Shown piece after piece: positions 1 through 11,800 of a stretch of DNA of 64,000 nt. Both the position numbers and the translations under genes were made by a program. The stretch's first letter is position 1. Every line of letters begins with the position of its first letter. The DNA comes from Micropterus salmoides (lineage: Eukaryota > Chordata > Actinopteri > Centrarchiformes > Centrarchidae). A model generated the notes under the pieces. The model ran no database searches. It was not told the origin of the DNA and worked only from the letters and a program-made list of their open reading frames with translations. The stretch covers positions 17,321,000-17,384,999 of the forward strand of contig NW_024040040.1 in the NCBI RefSeq assembly GCF_014851395.1, in the 5' to 3' direction.

Positions 1-3000
1 CAATATGACATCCAGCTGCTGACACAGACGCAGCTTTTAAGAAACTTAAAGTTTCACGAACAAAATGTTAGCTTTCACTGAGCCCTCTGCAAAGAACTAT
101 TGCATGCCAATAAGGTTTAAGCCATGGGTTTAAACAAGCCCCCAACAGTAAATTCTTTTATTTTGTACTCTTCCAAGATAAACTGTTGTCTATGTGGGGG
201 GAAAAAAACAAGTCACTAAGAGCTGGACAGGCAACCCAGAGCTGCTCTGAACTAGAATGAATGAACCAATAAATCAATGGCTCTTTATCTTCCCACTTTC
301 AGGCCTTAGCCACACCTCCATGACATTAACATGCCAAGACACCATAGCTACAAGTTGCATCATTTCCTCAAGAGGGGGAAAAAGCTCAATGCGTTGCATT
401 TCTCTCAAATACCTGATTTTATGTTGTCATAATCACAGGCACAAGCTAGTCTGTGATTCAGGCTACAGTAACTAAGACCTGGATTATGACATGTGTTTCC
501 TTTGGCATAGAAAATGTCATATTTCCTCATGGAGGAGATGAATGGACAGAGGCAGAGGAACAGTGCGCTCTGGAGTTTGTTATTTTTAATGCGAATGTTC
601 CACTTTTGCTGAGCAACAGGCTTGCAGTGAAAGTTCAAAAGAGCTGCCATGGAAAAACAAAAAACAAATATCGCACGGCTCAAGCTGCTTAGCCAAACAG
701 AGGCAAAGAATGAGAGAGATGGTGTGTAAGAAGAACGGGAGAAAAAAAAGAGCGGGGGGGAGCCAGAGAGGAAAGCAAAGAGGGAAAGAAAAAGACAAAA
801 GAGCAGAAGACGACAAGAGAAACGGTGAATACATGGATTAAACGAGGTACAACAACAAGGCACAAGGGAATTACAGACGGGGAAGAAACAGGGAGCCAGA
901 AATGGAGTGAGTGTGAAAAAGAGAAAAAGAATGAGAGAGGGAGTACGCTGTGTTCTGTCAGAGACAAGGGGTGGCGTGTGACAAAAGCCCCGGTTAATGC
1001 AGAATGACTGCTGAGCGGAAAGAATGTTAAATCCTCGGAGAGAGAGGGAGAGGTGGGGGGGGAGAGAGAGAATGAAAACAGGTACAAACAGAGAGAACAA
1101 GAGGGAAACAGACTGTAAAGAATGGATGTGAAGGTGCAGTCGGGGTGGTGGGGATTAAAGGTGGCCCAAGGGCTGACATCCTAGGTCTGTTGACAGTGGG
1201 AAGAACAGTGCAAAATTGCAACTAGCAGAGTCCCCACTCGGACACTGGGGAGGCTGGTTTGCGGTCGCTGGCCACTGAAGAGATGAGAAGTTACAAGGAA
1301 GATACCTTCTCCTTTCTCCCATTGACCCCGATGGTCCCTCTTTTTTCGTCTGTGTGATACTTTAAAGTAAGAGGAACAGCAAGATTTGCCTGCTTCAGCT
1401 GAGTTCATGGGTGTCTTTACTGGATTAAAGGCCCTGATGCTCAAAAACAAAAAGACAATCAAGGACGGGTTGTCATACGTTCTAAATGAACTACGCTCAC
1501 ATAATGTACACGCCAGTTATTGAGTATCAGCAAAAGCGATAATATGATAGTAAGTGTTTACATCAACATCCCTTACTGGGAATATCAATGTTAATGACAG
1601 CAACGTGTTCCTTGTAATGCGTCATATCCACAGAGCTGGGTAAAATAAAAGTCAACAATTTGGGAGGAAGTGTAGTTTGTAAATTGCTGCCAGCTTCATA
1701 ATGTAGCTAGTTAGGGAGGAAGTTCGACATCTGTCTTCCAATTTCTGCTCTGCGTCGCTGGCGAGTTAAGGGCAGGTGAAGTTGTAACATCCTTTAGCAT
1801 CAGATTATGTATTATATATTCTATACCTACATTAATTTAAATAAGAAAGAAATTAGCCACTAAAATATAAACAAATTACAGTTTAAGGTACCTGCTCCTC
1901 TTTCCAAACGACCCTTTCATTTAAAGCTCTGCAATGGATCCAGCACTTTAGAAACATATCAGTCTTCAGCCCCACCCACTCACCCACCCCAGCCTCTTTT
2001 CTCGCTCCTCGTTATTATGTCTGAGAGCCAAGTTGCTGAACAGTGGCAATGCGGCAACTGGTGCCTCTTGGCTCGCCCCTAATGTCACCCCACCACCACC
2101 TCCCTTCTCTGAAGCGATCAATCTCTCCTCTCGCTCCTCTCAGCTCACTTGCTCTTTTCCATTTATTGCACTGTGCTGCCAATATGATGAGAAAACAGTG
2201 AAAAGCATGAGAAGGGCAGCAAAAGGGTAATCTCATATTAGAAAGGTGCGGGAGGTGCATGTCCAAAAACACTGAGGGCCACCTGGGAAAAAAATAAATA
2301 AGTCATCACCGCTAGACTCCCCTCATACCTGTGCTGCTCCTCACTGCCCTGATTCTTCTCCATTACAACATAACAACTTCTCATCCTTCCTCTCCCCCCC
2401 TCCACCTCTCCCTCCTCGCACCAGGAACTGTAGTGGTGATTGTCTCTTCCAAGTCTAGCTATTTGCCTGTGCCAGCACTGACTGCATTGGAGGGGAGGAG
2501 GACTTGGAGCGGAGGACTTTGGCGGGTGGGGGGGTGACACGCAGTGGGAAGTGGAAGGAGGTTGGATGGGGGCAGGGCATTGCTCTCATCACATATGGAA
2601 GGGGGAGAAAAAAAAAAAGAAAAAAAAAGAAAAAAGAGAGACAGCCAGCAGCCAAGAAGCCAAAAGAGAACGAGCGATTATTTTCAGAATCGTAAATGAG
2701 CGTCACGGAGAAAGGAGGCAAGGCTGAATGAGCCTGCTTCACATCTCCCGCCAGACCCCCCCCCCCTCCCCCCTCCCCTCGGTCCACCTTCCTCTCCTTC
2801 CTTCCATCCACCTCTCCATCCTTCGCAGGCTGAATCTATAATGAGTGTTTCTATTGCGCAGCATGGCAGGGTGTGGCGACAACTGACAATTGATACAACG
2901 CGGCTCAATTTCATCCCATACAATTCCAAGTTTGTGGAAAATAACAGCCGGGTTGTGTGCCTAAAAACAACACTCAAGACACAGAACAGTGAGAACAGAA

Positions 3001-4330
3001 GGGCTGTTGGTGAATCTGCTAGGTAGGGTCTAAATCATTCGTCTTTTCACATGACCGCCTCCTAATGTTGCCACTCATAGTCTGAGTGCAAGTAATAGAA
3101 CTTTATAACAAAAAGGGCATGTGAATGAAATATTTTACAACACAGCTCAAATTAAAAAAATGGTCTGAAGCCAAAGATGCCTGCAGAGGGAATAAAAAGC
3201 AAGAAGAAAGATGGAGATCATATTACAATGTTTAAGAATAACTTGACACTACTGACACCTGACATGACCTATTCTAATTTCAAGATCAATAATCTATCAG
3301 CGATGGATAACTGGTAGTTGGTGCAAATTTCACATTTTTATCTAAGTTCCTTTTTATACACTTTCTGACAACTGACTCCCGCAAGAGCACCACTTTAATG
3401 CCATTTAATACTTTTTTATACTTTCATCCCACGAAAGTGTGTCAGCCTAAAGGGCAGCCAAGCTGAGCTATTCTCCCTAAAAAGGTGTGTAGATCTGACT
3501 TCAGATAAGTTTAAGATAAGTGGTCACAGAGCTCTCATCTCCCAGCAGGGGAAAATGTGGGTTGGACTTTGAGCATATCCCTCCCTCCCACTGCCAAGCC
3601 ATTATACCCAGAGTACACAGCTGCTCTAAAAAAAAAAAAAAAAAAAAAAAGTGCCAGACTTATGAAAAAAAAGCAAAACACCAAATATTTCCTCCTGAAG
3701 AGAGAGCACAAGCGATAGAGGGGGCTACTTCATACATGTATCATACTCATTTAATAATATTCACACGCACGAAGAGTATATCTGGCACTATTTTTCGACA
3801 GAATTAAAACTTAAACATCCCTCCAGAGCGTGAAATTGCCCCCCGCAGCCATTCACGCCGTTTACTCAGTTTAAACGTTTTTGTTTTATGTCCACGGCTG
3901 CAGCGTCGCGGCTAATACCGTTAGCTAGTTAAACTTTGACAGTCCTGGCGTTTGAGAACATCCCGTTATGTAACCGGACACCGAGTTGCTTGAAGGCGCT
4001 GAGAAGCATCTTTGTGAGCGATGGAAACTTGTTTCTGACGAGATCTTTTCCGTGCCAGCCTATTTAATTGAGAAAAGGGTCTTGTGCTCTGGGGGTTTCA
4101 GAACACGGAAGTCATCAAAAGTACTTTCAAGCAGCAGGCTTTTTTTTTCTGAGAAAAAGGAGGCTTGTTGCTTATCTTACATGTGATCCCCTCCAACTGC
4201 CCCCCGTGACAACATCATCATCGATTAACTAAACCACTTGTTTGAATGATGGAAGTTTCGAAAGCCATCTCTTGTTTCCCCCAACACACATATCTCGACG
4301 GCTACGAAGTCAAACATAAAGAACGGTTAT
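1..4330. other. no recognised gene; low-complexity and CpG patches
   Basis: I find no supportable exon. It contains a purine-rich stretch (about 690-1120), C-rich runs (2390-2420, 2757-2785), an A-rich run (2609-2635), a 23-base A tract (3628-3650), and a moderately CpG-rich patch (3840-3990). If the leftward gene at 4337-4348 is real, this would be its first intron. Confidence 0.6.
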
Positions 4331-4336
4331 ACTCAC

Positions 4337-4348
4337 TCCTCTTCCCAT
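4337..4348 (-). CDS. candidate 12-nt first coding exon (MGRG) of a leftward gene, possibly an ATP1A paralogue
   Basis: The minus strand reads GCAACCATGGGAAGAGGA followed by GTGAGTATAA. This gives a good Kozak context, four codons MGRG and a consensus donor. Exon 1 of atp1a1 in this window is also exactly 12 nt, MGLG, phase 0, then GTAAGT. Tandem alpha-1 genes are known in teleosts. No matching exon 2 was found in 1-4336, so the rest would lie left of the window behind a long first intron. Four codons alone cannot prove it. Confidence 0.35.
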
Positions 4349-4580
4349 GGTTGCTAAGATGTGGACTTAGTTCTTCCCACTTCAAGTATTGACAAACAAA
4401 AATCCACCTTAAAATTATGTACAGTAAAAAATATATTAAACCAAAGTATGACTCCTGGATGTGCCCGTTATTTATTTTTTTAAATGTTTTTTTTAAGTTG
4501 TTTTTTTCCCCTTCAGCACGTGTCACTCCTCCAGAACGCACATCCGAGCTCGCGAGCCGCCGCGGCAGACCCTCCAATAC

Positions 4581-4667
4581 TTATAGACGGCGTTCCCTCC
4601 ATTGTGACGTCGACGCCGTTTGCCATGGTAACCCCACGGATGGAGGCGGAGCGTCCTCCATTATTGG
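4581..4667 (-). promoter_or_regulatory. promoter-like block reading leftward
   Basis: In leftward order: CCAAT box (4663-4667), GC-rich GCTCCGCCTCC, near-perfect RFX X-box GTTACCATGGCAA (4619-4632), CRE TGACGTCG (4605-4612 on plus), and TATAAG (TATAA 4581-4585). It sits in a CpG-rich stretch of about 4510-4670. The order suits a start near 4550 and transcription towards 4348. A short upstream ORF (MCVLEE) would lie in the 5' UTR. Confidence 0.5.
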
Positions 4668-4724
4668 GCGGTTTGTCAGTTTTTTTCCCCCTTCAGCTTG
4701 CCATGCAGCACACACACAAAACAC

Positions 4725-5380
4725 ACACCATTCACATAGATACAGCATTCACCATGGATGGACACTGAGCCAATTACAAAGATCAGAGATAAATTATCAA
4801 AAACAATCATAATATTACTAGAAAGTACAATGATAACATTGGAAAAACAAAACAAAATAATGCAGAAGTTTGAAAGAAAGAAACCACCCCCCATAATACA
4901 CAAACATCTTACTGCATTTTAATTTCCATTTGTTGACTGTGTTAAATGTGATATCATGTCTTAAAAGCAGCGATCAGACAAGCCGAGGTGTCCTTTTCCA
5001 GTTGTTTTCTATAGGCAGTGAGCGTTTTACATGTGGCTAATGTGCCCTGGTCGCCTCGCGTTTTTGAAGGAGTGCTCTGAATACCCTGAGCTATATGATT
5101 TTACCAACCACTGTTACCACTTTTTGAAACATACAGTTCATGGTTTGTGTTTAAGTAACGTTAGCTCACTTTCATCAACATTATCATTTTAATATTTAGC
5201 TAGTTAGTAGTACATAAAAAGGTACAGAGCTGTAAGTTTACTTCACAGTAAAATCAGGGGTAGGCTAAGGACAGGCGATCCAGTGGTTATCTAGTAACAA
5301 TAATAAAATGCACCACACTGCTTCTTTTTCAGGCAGTGCACCTCCTGTTTTGCAACCTGTAAAGCCCGTTATGTCTGATC
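4725..5380. other. intergenic, nothing recognised
   Basis: AT-rich DNA between the promoter-like block and the palindromic fish repeat. No exon, RNA gene or clear repeat was seen. Confidence 0.5.
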
Positions 5381-5384
5381 TGAT

Positions 5385-5870
5385 GTGGAAAGCCGGTTAG
5401 CTTAGCTTAGCTTAGCTTAGCACAAAGACTGCAAATAGGGGTAAAAAGCTAGCCAGGCTACTCAAAAACTCACTAATTTTACATGTTAAATCTTGTTTTT
5501 TTAATTCATACAAAAACCAAAGTGTAAAAATAACATTTTACTGACACATCAGTCTCTTTGTCTGGCAACTGCTTTCAGACAAGAAATAGTTTGGCACATT
5601 ATCCCCTGTAACACAGTGACTTGTCATTTAAAAACTATTTGTACAGTTTAAACCAAATACAACAAGTTTAAGAAGTGCTGATAGCTGGATTTTGTTCCCT
5701 TCTAACTTAGCTGCATGCCCGTTTCCAGTCTTTCTGCTAAGCTAAGATAATTGACTGTTGGCTGTAGCCATATAATTAGAAGACAAATATTTGCATGGGA
5801 TCCCTCCTCTCACCTAAATGTCAGCAAGAAAGCAAATAAACACATTTCCCAAAATGTGGAAGTATTACTT
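5385..5870. repeat. fish interspersed repeat with inverted arms (TTAGC type)
   Basis: The left arm has four TTAGC units (5398-5420), then CACAAAGACTGCAAATAGG; the right arm has CGTTTCCAGTCTTTCTGCTAAGCTAAG (about 5719-5746), its imperfect inverse. The end reads TTTCCCAAAATGTGGAAGTA. This matches a very common percomorph repeat; class unknown, probably a non-autonomous DNA element. Confidence 0.6.
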
Positions 5871-5916
5871 TAACTTCAACTGGAACTTGAAGGGCCTCAC
5901 CCCCACCATACCCTGC

Positions 5917-5942
5917 CACACACACACACACACACACGCACA
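5917..5942. repeat. (CA)n microsatellite
   Basis: About ten CA units with one GC interruption. Confidence 0.9.
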
Positions 5943-6865
5943 CTTCTGGTCCATCTACACCTCACCCTGCTTAACAGCGGTGTACGCAGACACCTCCTTT
6001 CCCCTGCTGCTTTGACAAGGTTGTTGCGTGCTGATAGTGGACAGCCAACTTCTGAACCCTCTGCCTCTAAGTCCAGAGCTGCAAAAGTAGATTTATCTGT
6101 GTAGCACTGCCGTCTTTGTGGTAATCGACGCACTGCCACTGGCACAGATGCACAGCAGCAGTGAATGACTAGGTAAACAGTGACTTTGACACCATCAACA
6201 AATAAGAGTATTGCATGTGTTTAACTGTTTTATAATAAGAGATTCCACGGCGTGTGGGGACCCTTGAAAGTATTCCTCCTCTTCCCCTAACTAGCGGAGT
6301 CCTGGTCCATTGTTTCCTCACACATATTTCTCTGTCTTCACTGTTAACTGGTCTCTACAAATATTTGCATCCTGACGGGGGGGTGGCTTGCATGCAGAGC
6401 CATCGATCATCACATTGCAGCCATGATAGCGCGTTTAGCTGTCCTGTACCCCGGGAGCAGCGCCCTTACGGCCATTTGCATCTGTTTCAAGAGCTCTTAA
6501 ACCCTTTTCATCCCACAACACAAATGGGAGATTTAGTCTTTCATCCCTGGATCTATGCCTGAAACTAGAAACATTCAGCCACTTGTTGTACGGACAGAAG
6601 AGGAGGTGTTTCAGCCTTACCTCCATCATGCAAACCTCTACCAGAGCTTCATATTCTACATATTTCTAGGACAAACCCCAGTGGAGTGCTATTGTATCCT
6701 GATAAGGTGAACTGTGTCACTCACTGTCTGTGTATTCTAATAGACCTTATCAGTTGGCCGGGAGAGCACTTCATGTCAACTGACAAGATAAATCTGAGAC
6801 AGATCAAACAGTGACGGGAAAACTTCACTGCAGGGCTTCAGTAAGGAGTTCATCTTCAGCTTTTA

Positions 6866-6868
<3 letters not shown>

Positions 6869-6911
<43 letters not shown>

Positions 6912-6920
6912 ACACACACA
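6869..6920. repeat. (CA)n microsatellite
   Basis: About 26 CA units with one phase break at 6910-6911. Confidence 0.95.
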
Positions 6921-7335
6921 AACACATACTACTTGCTTTATTACCTAACCATCCTTTCTTCTACCTCAAAATCACAAGTAAACAAACAAAACCACAAGTG
7001 GACTTAATTCACAGGTGGACACGCAGCAGCCAGCTGAGGCATGTGTGTGCTCATTCACCGGCACAGTATATGTACATACATGTACAGTCTCTACGGTCTA
7101 CTGTATTTTTGTTTTTCGGTGAGTGCATTCACATCCATGTATGTGCAAGCAGCATTGTGGCTCACATGTTGGTCTATAAATAGCCTAGATTTTATTTAGA
7201 TGTTGGTGGTGGTGGTGGGGAGGGGGTAAGGGGGGGCTCTCAAATGAGTTGCCATAGCAACAGGCGCATTCAGGGGCCCTGCTTGTGAAGGAAGGATGAA
7301 GGCATGAAAATGTTAGTGTCTGTCTGCAGTCTCTT

Positions 7336-7340
<5 letters not shown>

Positions 7341-7372
<32 letters not shown>
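7341..7372. repeat. (CT)n microsatellite
   Basis: Sixteen CT units, preceded by less regular CTTT sequence. Confidence 0.95.
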
Positions 7373-7377
<5 letters not shown>

Positions 7378-7893
7378 TCTCTCCCCCTCTGCTCAATTTA
7401 TCTCAGCTGAATGACAATTCATCAGAAAAAATCAACAAAGCAGTAAGGAACCCCCCCCACGCACACAACCCTTTGTGCTGGCAAACCATAATGAGATGAT
7501 TCATTACATGTCTTGAAAATGTGCGCCACAAAACGCCAATGTTTGTTGTTCCCTTGCTCCGACTCTTCCTTCCTCTTTATCGCATCGACTCACTCTTCTC
7601 ACCGCCCATCAACCTCATTCTCTATCTCCCTTTTTTTTCCTCCACATCCCTCCATCCTTTTGTCTGCAGACCCTTGCTGTCTGTCTTGCACTAGCACCCT
7701 CTGCTGTAAAAGAAATCCCCTGAAAATGACCTGATTGGCCGGTTGAAACATCCAACCTGAATTAGGCGGCATGCGCAGTTTTCACTACAGGACAATTCAT
7801 AATTTCTAGCCTGCTAGCTCAAGTGTGTGCATGTGTGTGTGAAGCAGGCCATCTGTGACCTGGTTAGTATGATGATACAGTAGGATACTGTGT

Positions 7894-7897
7894 ACAC

Positions 7898-7943
<46 letters not shown>
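7894..7943. repeat. (CA)n microsatellite
   Basis: About 25 CA units with one CG interruption near the start. Confidence 0.95.
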
Positions 7944-7947
<4 letters not shown>

Positions 7948-8109
7948 GGGTAGAGGGAGAAAAGGGGCGTTCATAATGACCAGGGTAAACACAAAGTAGA
8001 TAGCACTAGAGTGGCTTCAGTTAATTTTCACTGAGGGCCTCTTTGCATTAGCGGTCAACAAAGCAATCCATTGCAAACGCCACTGTGGCAGACTGGCCCT
8101 TGAGATAAT

Positions 8110-8111
<2 letters not shown>

Positions 8112-8145
<34 letters not shown>
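8112..8145. repeat. (CA)n microsatellite
   Basis: Seventeen CA units, about 0.6 kb downstream of the atp1a1 end. The rest of 5950-8740 shows no gene. Confidence 0.95.
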
Positions 8146-8148
<3 letters not shown>

Positions 8149-8742
8149 TCTTACATGCTTTTTTTAATATCTGGTAGGTAGCTGGATAAAGTCATGGCAA
8201 AATAAAGATTAAAAAAAGGTAAAACCCAGTGTAAATGCAGATAACACTGACATGATTAGTAAATGATAAACCAGTTAACAGATAATTAACTGATTTCAAT
8301 TCACCCAATCAATCAAATTTGGCAGTTAAATCTGATTAAATTTTCTGTTTTTGATATACTAGAAACATTTGGTGGATACTGGAAGGGAGCTTTCAAAATA
8401 GGAGGTACTAGATGTGACCACTATGCTGTAGTTAAGACACTTCTTATAAAAAAAAAAATCCAAAAACACCTAATTTGCTTTGTGAAGACAATTCTCTCTC
8501 TCTAATAGTTGTTTTATTTTAAATGCATGCTCCTGACCCCAGAACCGAAGTTACGGAACTGTTGAGGTGGATAATCCCACTGCATGGGTCACCGAACCTG
8601 ACTCACTGCTACATACCTATTGAACCTTGAAACAACACACTGCATGAAGCTCCTGAAATGCTGTATTTATCCTTCCCATATCAGAGAGAAGGAAAAGAAA
8701 CAAACTCCCCAGCAGCCTTAATATACAATGGTACGGAAATAT

Positions 8743-8748
8743 TTTATT
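8743..8748 (-). terminator. candidate polyadenylation signal of atp1a1
   Basis: AATAAA on the minus strand, 115 bases after the stop codon. It would give a short 3' UTR. No transcript is available here to show that it is used; a longer UTR is possible. Confidence 0.45.
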
Positions 8749-8862
8749 GTGAATGACATATACATCAAGGTATTCTTAATTTATCCATGCTCTGTGTTTT
8801 CGGGGTCTTACTAACATGGCAGTAAATAACGATGAAACACTGACTGCTCCCTCTGTGGTGAC

Positions 8863-8891
8863 TCAGTAGTATGTCTCTTGCTCCACCCAAC
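8863..8891 (-). CDS. atp1a1: atp1a1 exon 23, C-terminal ETYY and stop (residues 1015-1023)
   Basis: 29 nt: WVEQETYY then TGA, after acceptor ttctag. The two terminal tyrosines control Na+ affinity in the family. Mammals have WVEKETYY, so one Lys is Gln here. Intron 22 (8892-10397) separates it from exon 22. Confidence 0.96.
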
Positions 8892-11800
8892 CTAGAAACC
8901 AAAGGAGACAGAATTAGGGACATGGGTTTTGGGATATTTCGCCTAACATGTGGGGTCTAAAATTCTCCTCTTTCACAGACCAATCAGAATAAGGGATATA
9001 ACAGGAAGGTTGACTTGGTGGATCTGAAAAGGCCGTGACCTTTAACTTTGCAGTCAGCCTGCAGGATGATATCATCCATCATGTTTGCTGACAGTGATTC
9101 AAAGAAATATGACCTGATTAGTGAGTGTGGGCAAGACACATCCTGAATTTAGAGCCAACGCCACCATGGCTTTCTTGATGACAACATTAAGAGTTGAGTC
9201 CTGCAGGGGACATGGAGGTTGTGGAATTTTTTGTCATTTGCTCATGAGATGACGATATCATCCATATGACTAAAATGACCTGACAATGCAGCTCAAACAA
9301 CATGAGGAACTGTGGTATCATTAGATGTACTCGCAATCAAACAAGATTGTGTTCGGAGTCAGTGTGACTCCAAGGTGTGGATGCTTGAATTATGTGATTT
9401 GGCATCTTCCCACTGAGCCCAAAGCTACATTTTATTTTTAGGTCTGAACCACTGAAATTCATGTGTTTCACAGAGGGATAAAAATCACTGGGCTGGAATC
9501 ATGGTTTCCACTTTTGAGCAAAACTGTGAAACTTTATTCAGCCCAGGGTTAAAAATAATCTGGAGGACAGTTGTACACAGTGGAAAAACCTCATTTACTA
9601 TGATTTTGTGAGAGTAACTAAATTAATCTTATTTTAACATTCATTTAAAATTCATTCAAAGTAGTTTGAAACTGTGACAGTTTAACTCGTCTTTTCTCTC
9701 TAATTGTAACACATTATTCACCATGGATGGGCAATGGGATGTTCACTGATCTGTGCTTTGGGGCTCAGCTGTAGCACACACACACACACACACACGCACA
9801 GACACAGCTGCATCAGAGCCAGCTCTGCATACAGGTTCTACCCAGCTCCGTGGGTGGAACGAGGCATTAACAATGGCAGGGTTGAGGGTTGAAATCCCGC
9901 TGGGCCCTGCCAACTGCCACGGTTCACTGGTCTGTGTGGAGACCCAGTTGCGGCTTGGGATAACAGACACATGCACACAGGGGCACATGCACAGCACACG
10001 CCAAACACACATATACACGCATGTTGTTCATTAACTTTCTAATACATTCACTAAAACACCTTCGTATTACAAATCAGTCTGTATATCATGAGTGTCATTT
10101 CCACATCTGGGCGGGGGGGGGGGATTTGGTGGAAACCAGCTATTTGTTTTTCGCTAATAAAGTGGGTTTTTAAAAGGTTTTTTTAGAAGTAAGAGTAGCT
10201 TATGAATAAGTCAAATGTAATTGTTCCATTTATCAAAAAAATTGCAGACTTTGGAGATTCATGGTTCTCTTTGGACCACAACTAAAAATGACAGAACTTT
10301 TTTGTCTGATTCTGATTTGGCCAAAATGAGATTATCCTGTCCTGTCCAATAGCTTCAACTATCAAAAAGCAAAACGAAGAGTCAGTAAAGGTCTTACCGC
10401 CTGGGCTGCGTCTGAGGATATATTTTCGGACTTCGTCGTACAGGAATATGAGGAGGGAGTAGGGGAAGGCACAGAACCACCAAGATGGCCTAAGGGATGG
10501 ACGGACAGAAAGAGAGTTTGAGTTACAACTGGAATGTGGCAAAAAAAACACAAGGGCACTCTTCACAGGCTGTTGAAGAGGCTGAGTTAGTGAGTAATAC
10601 CAGCATAGAGAGTTTTATGGCATTATGGCTTGTTGAAGGTTCCCTAAGAGCACATGAAAAGCTTTGGGGGTGAACATCAGGCTTTTGAGACCTAACTATT
10701 AGGATTCATTCAGAATCTCTGTGTAAGCAAAATGAAGCAGTAGTGTTAAATATAAGGACGTTGATGTGTTAATCTCTTTGAGAGTCCTCTCTGCCAAACG
10801 CAAAAAAACTGTTATAAAACCCCATAATGCATTGCTCCAAATATTTGCACACAGACCATTACAAAAATACCAAAATGGACTTCTTAAAATGTCAATCGGG
10901 AGAGTACACATTATCTCTTCAAATGTCAAAAATATGTACAGTATGGTTTCAAATGCATTAACACTTTCAAACTATCTAAGAAGACCCACTTTTGTTTAAT
11001 TAATTGATAATTTGCTGTCAATTTTCTGTAGATCTTCCTTTAGCAATAAATACCTTTCTATCTCATATCTGAATATAAACTGCAAGAGAGAACCTTAGAG
11101 GTAAAGGCAGAAATAAAAAAGAGAAAAAAAACACACACACAGAAAGCAGACAGGACAGAAATAGGGACAGGACAACAAAAACCGAGAGGAGAGACACAAG
11201 GGGCTCAGACAAGAAAGGAAGAGAAGCCAAGGTTAGTAAAACATCGGCAGTCACCCTTGGAGAATGGTGAGTGGGTGAGTGGGTGGATGTGGAGTTTGAG
11301 AAAGAAGAGAGAGAGACGCTGGGAACAGATAAAAAGTCGGCGAGGAAGAAAGGAGGAGCAGGAGCAGGGGAAGATGCAAAACAATAACGAGGAGAGCAAG
11401 ATGGGGAGATTTCAGCTGCGTGTGAAACTCCTGTGCTAACGAGCTTAACGTGCCCGCACTGCTTTCTATTTTTCTCTTTTGGGCAAAGAATCTCATTACT
11501 ATAGCAGCTCTTCTGCTTCACTCTGCCTCTGAAGTGGAAATTACTGGTGACACTAATATATCCACCTTTTTTTAAACAAGATAATAAAGGTAAAACAGCA
11601 CAGTCTTAAACTTCACAATTGCGGACTCCAAGGAAAACAATGTCAAAGCTCTGGCTGCACAGATTAACAAGAGGCCTCTGGGAAGTGTAGTGAATGTTGA
11701 ATATTATTTTATGGATAACAATTACATTACAATTACTTTAATAGGGATACACTTAATCCATATTGTGCTCATATAATAAAAGATTAGTGCAAAAAGTGTT

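Noticed and set aside
405..1100. 231-codon minus-strand frame
   Set aside because: It arises from the pyrimidine-rich strand of a purine tract (Ser/Leu/Phe-rich). No domain, splice pattern or codon structure.
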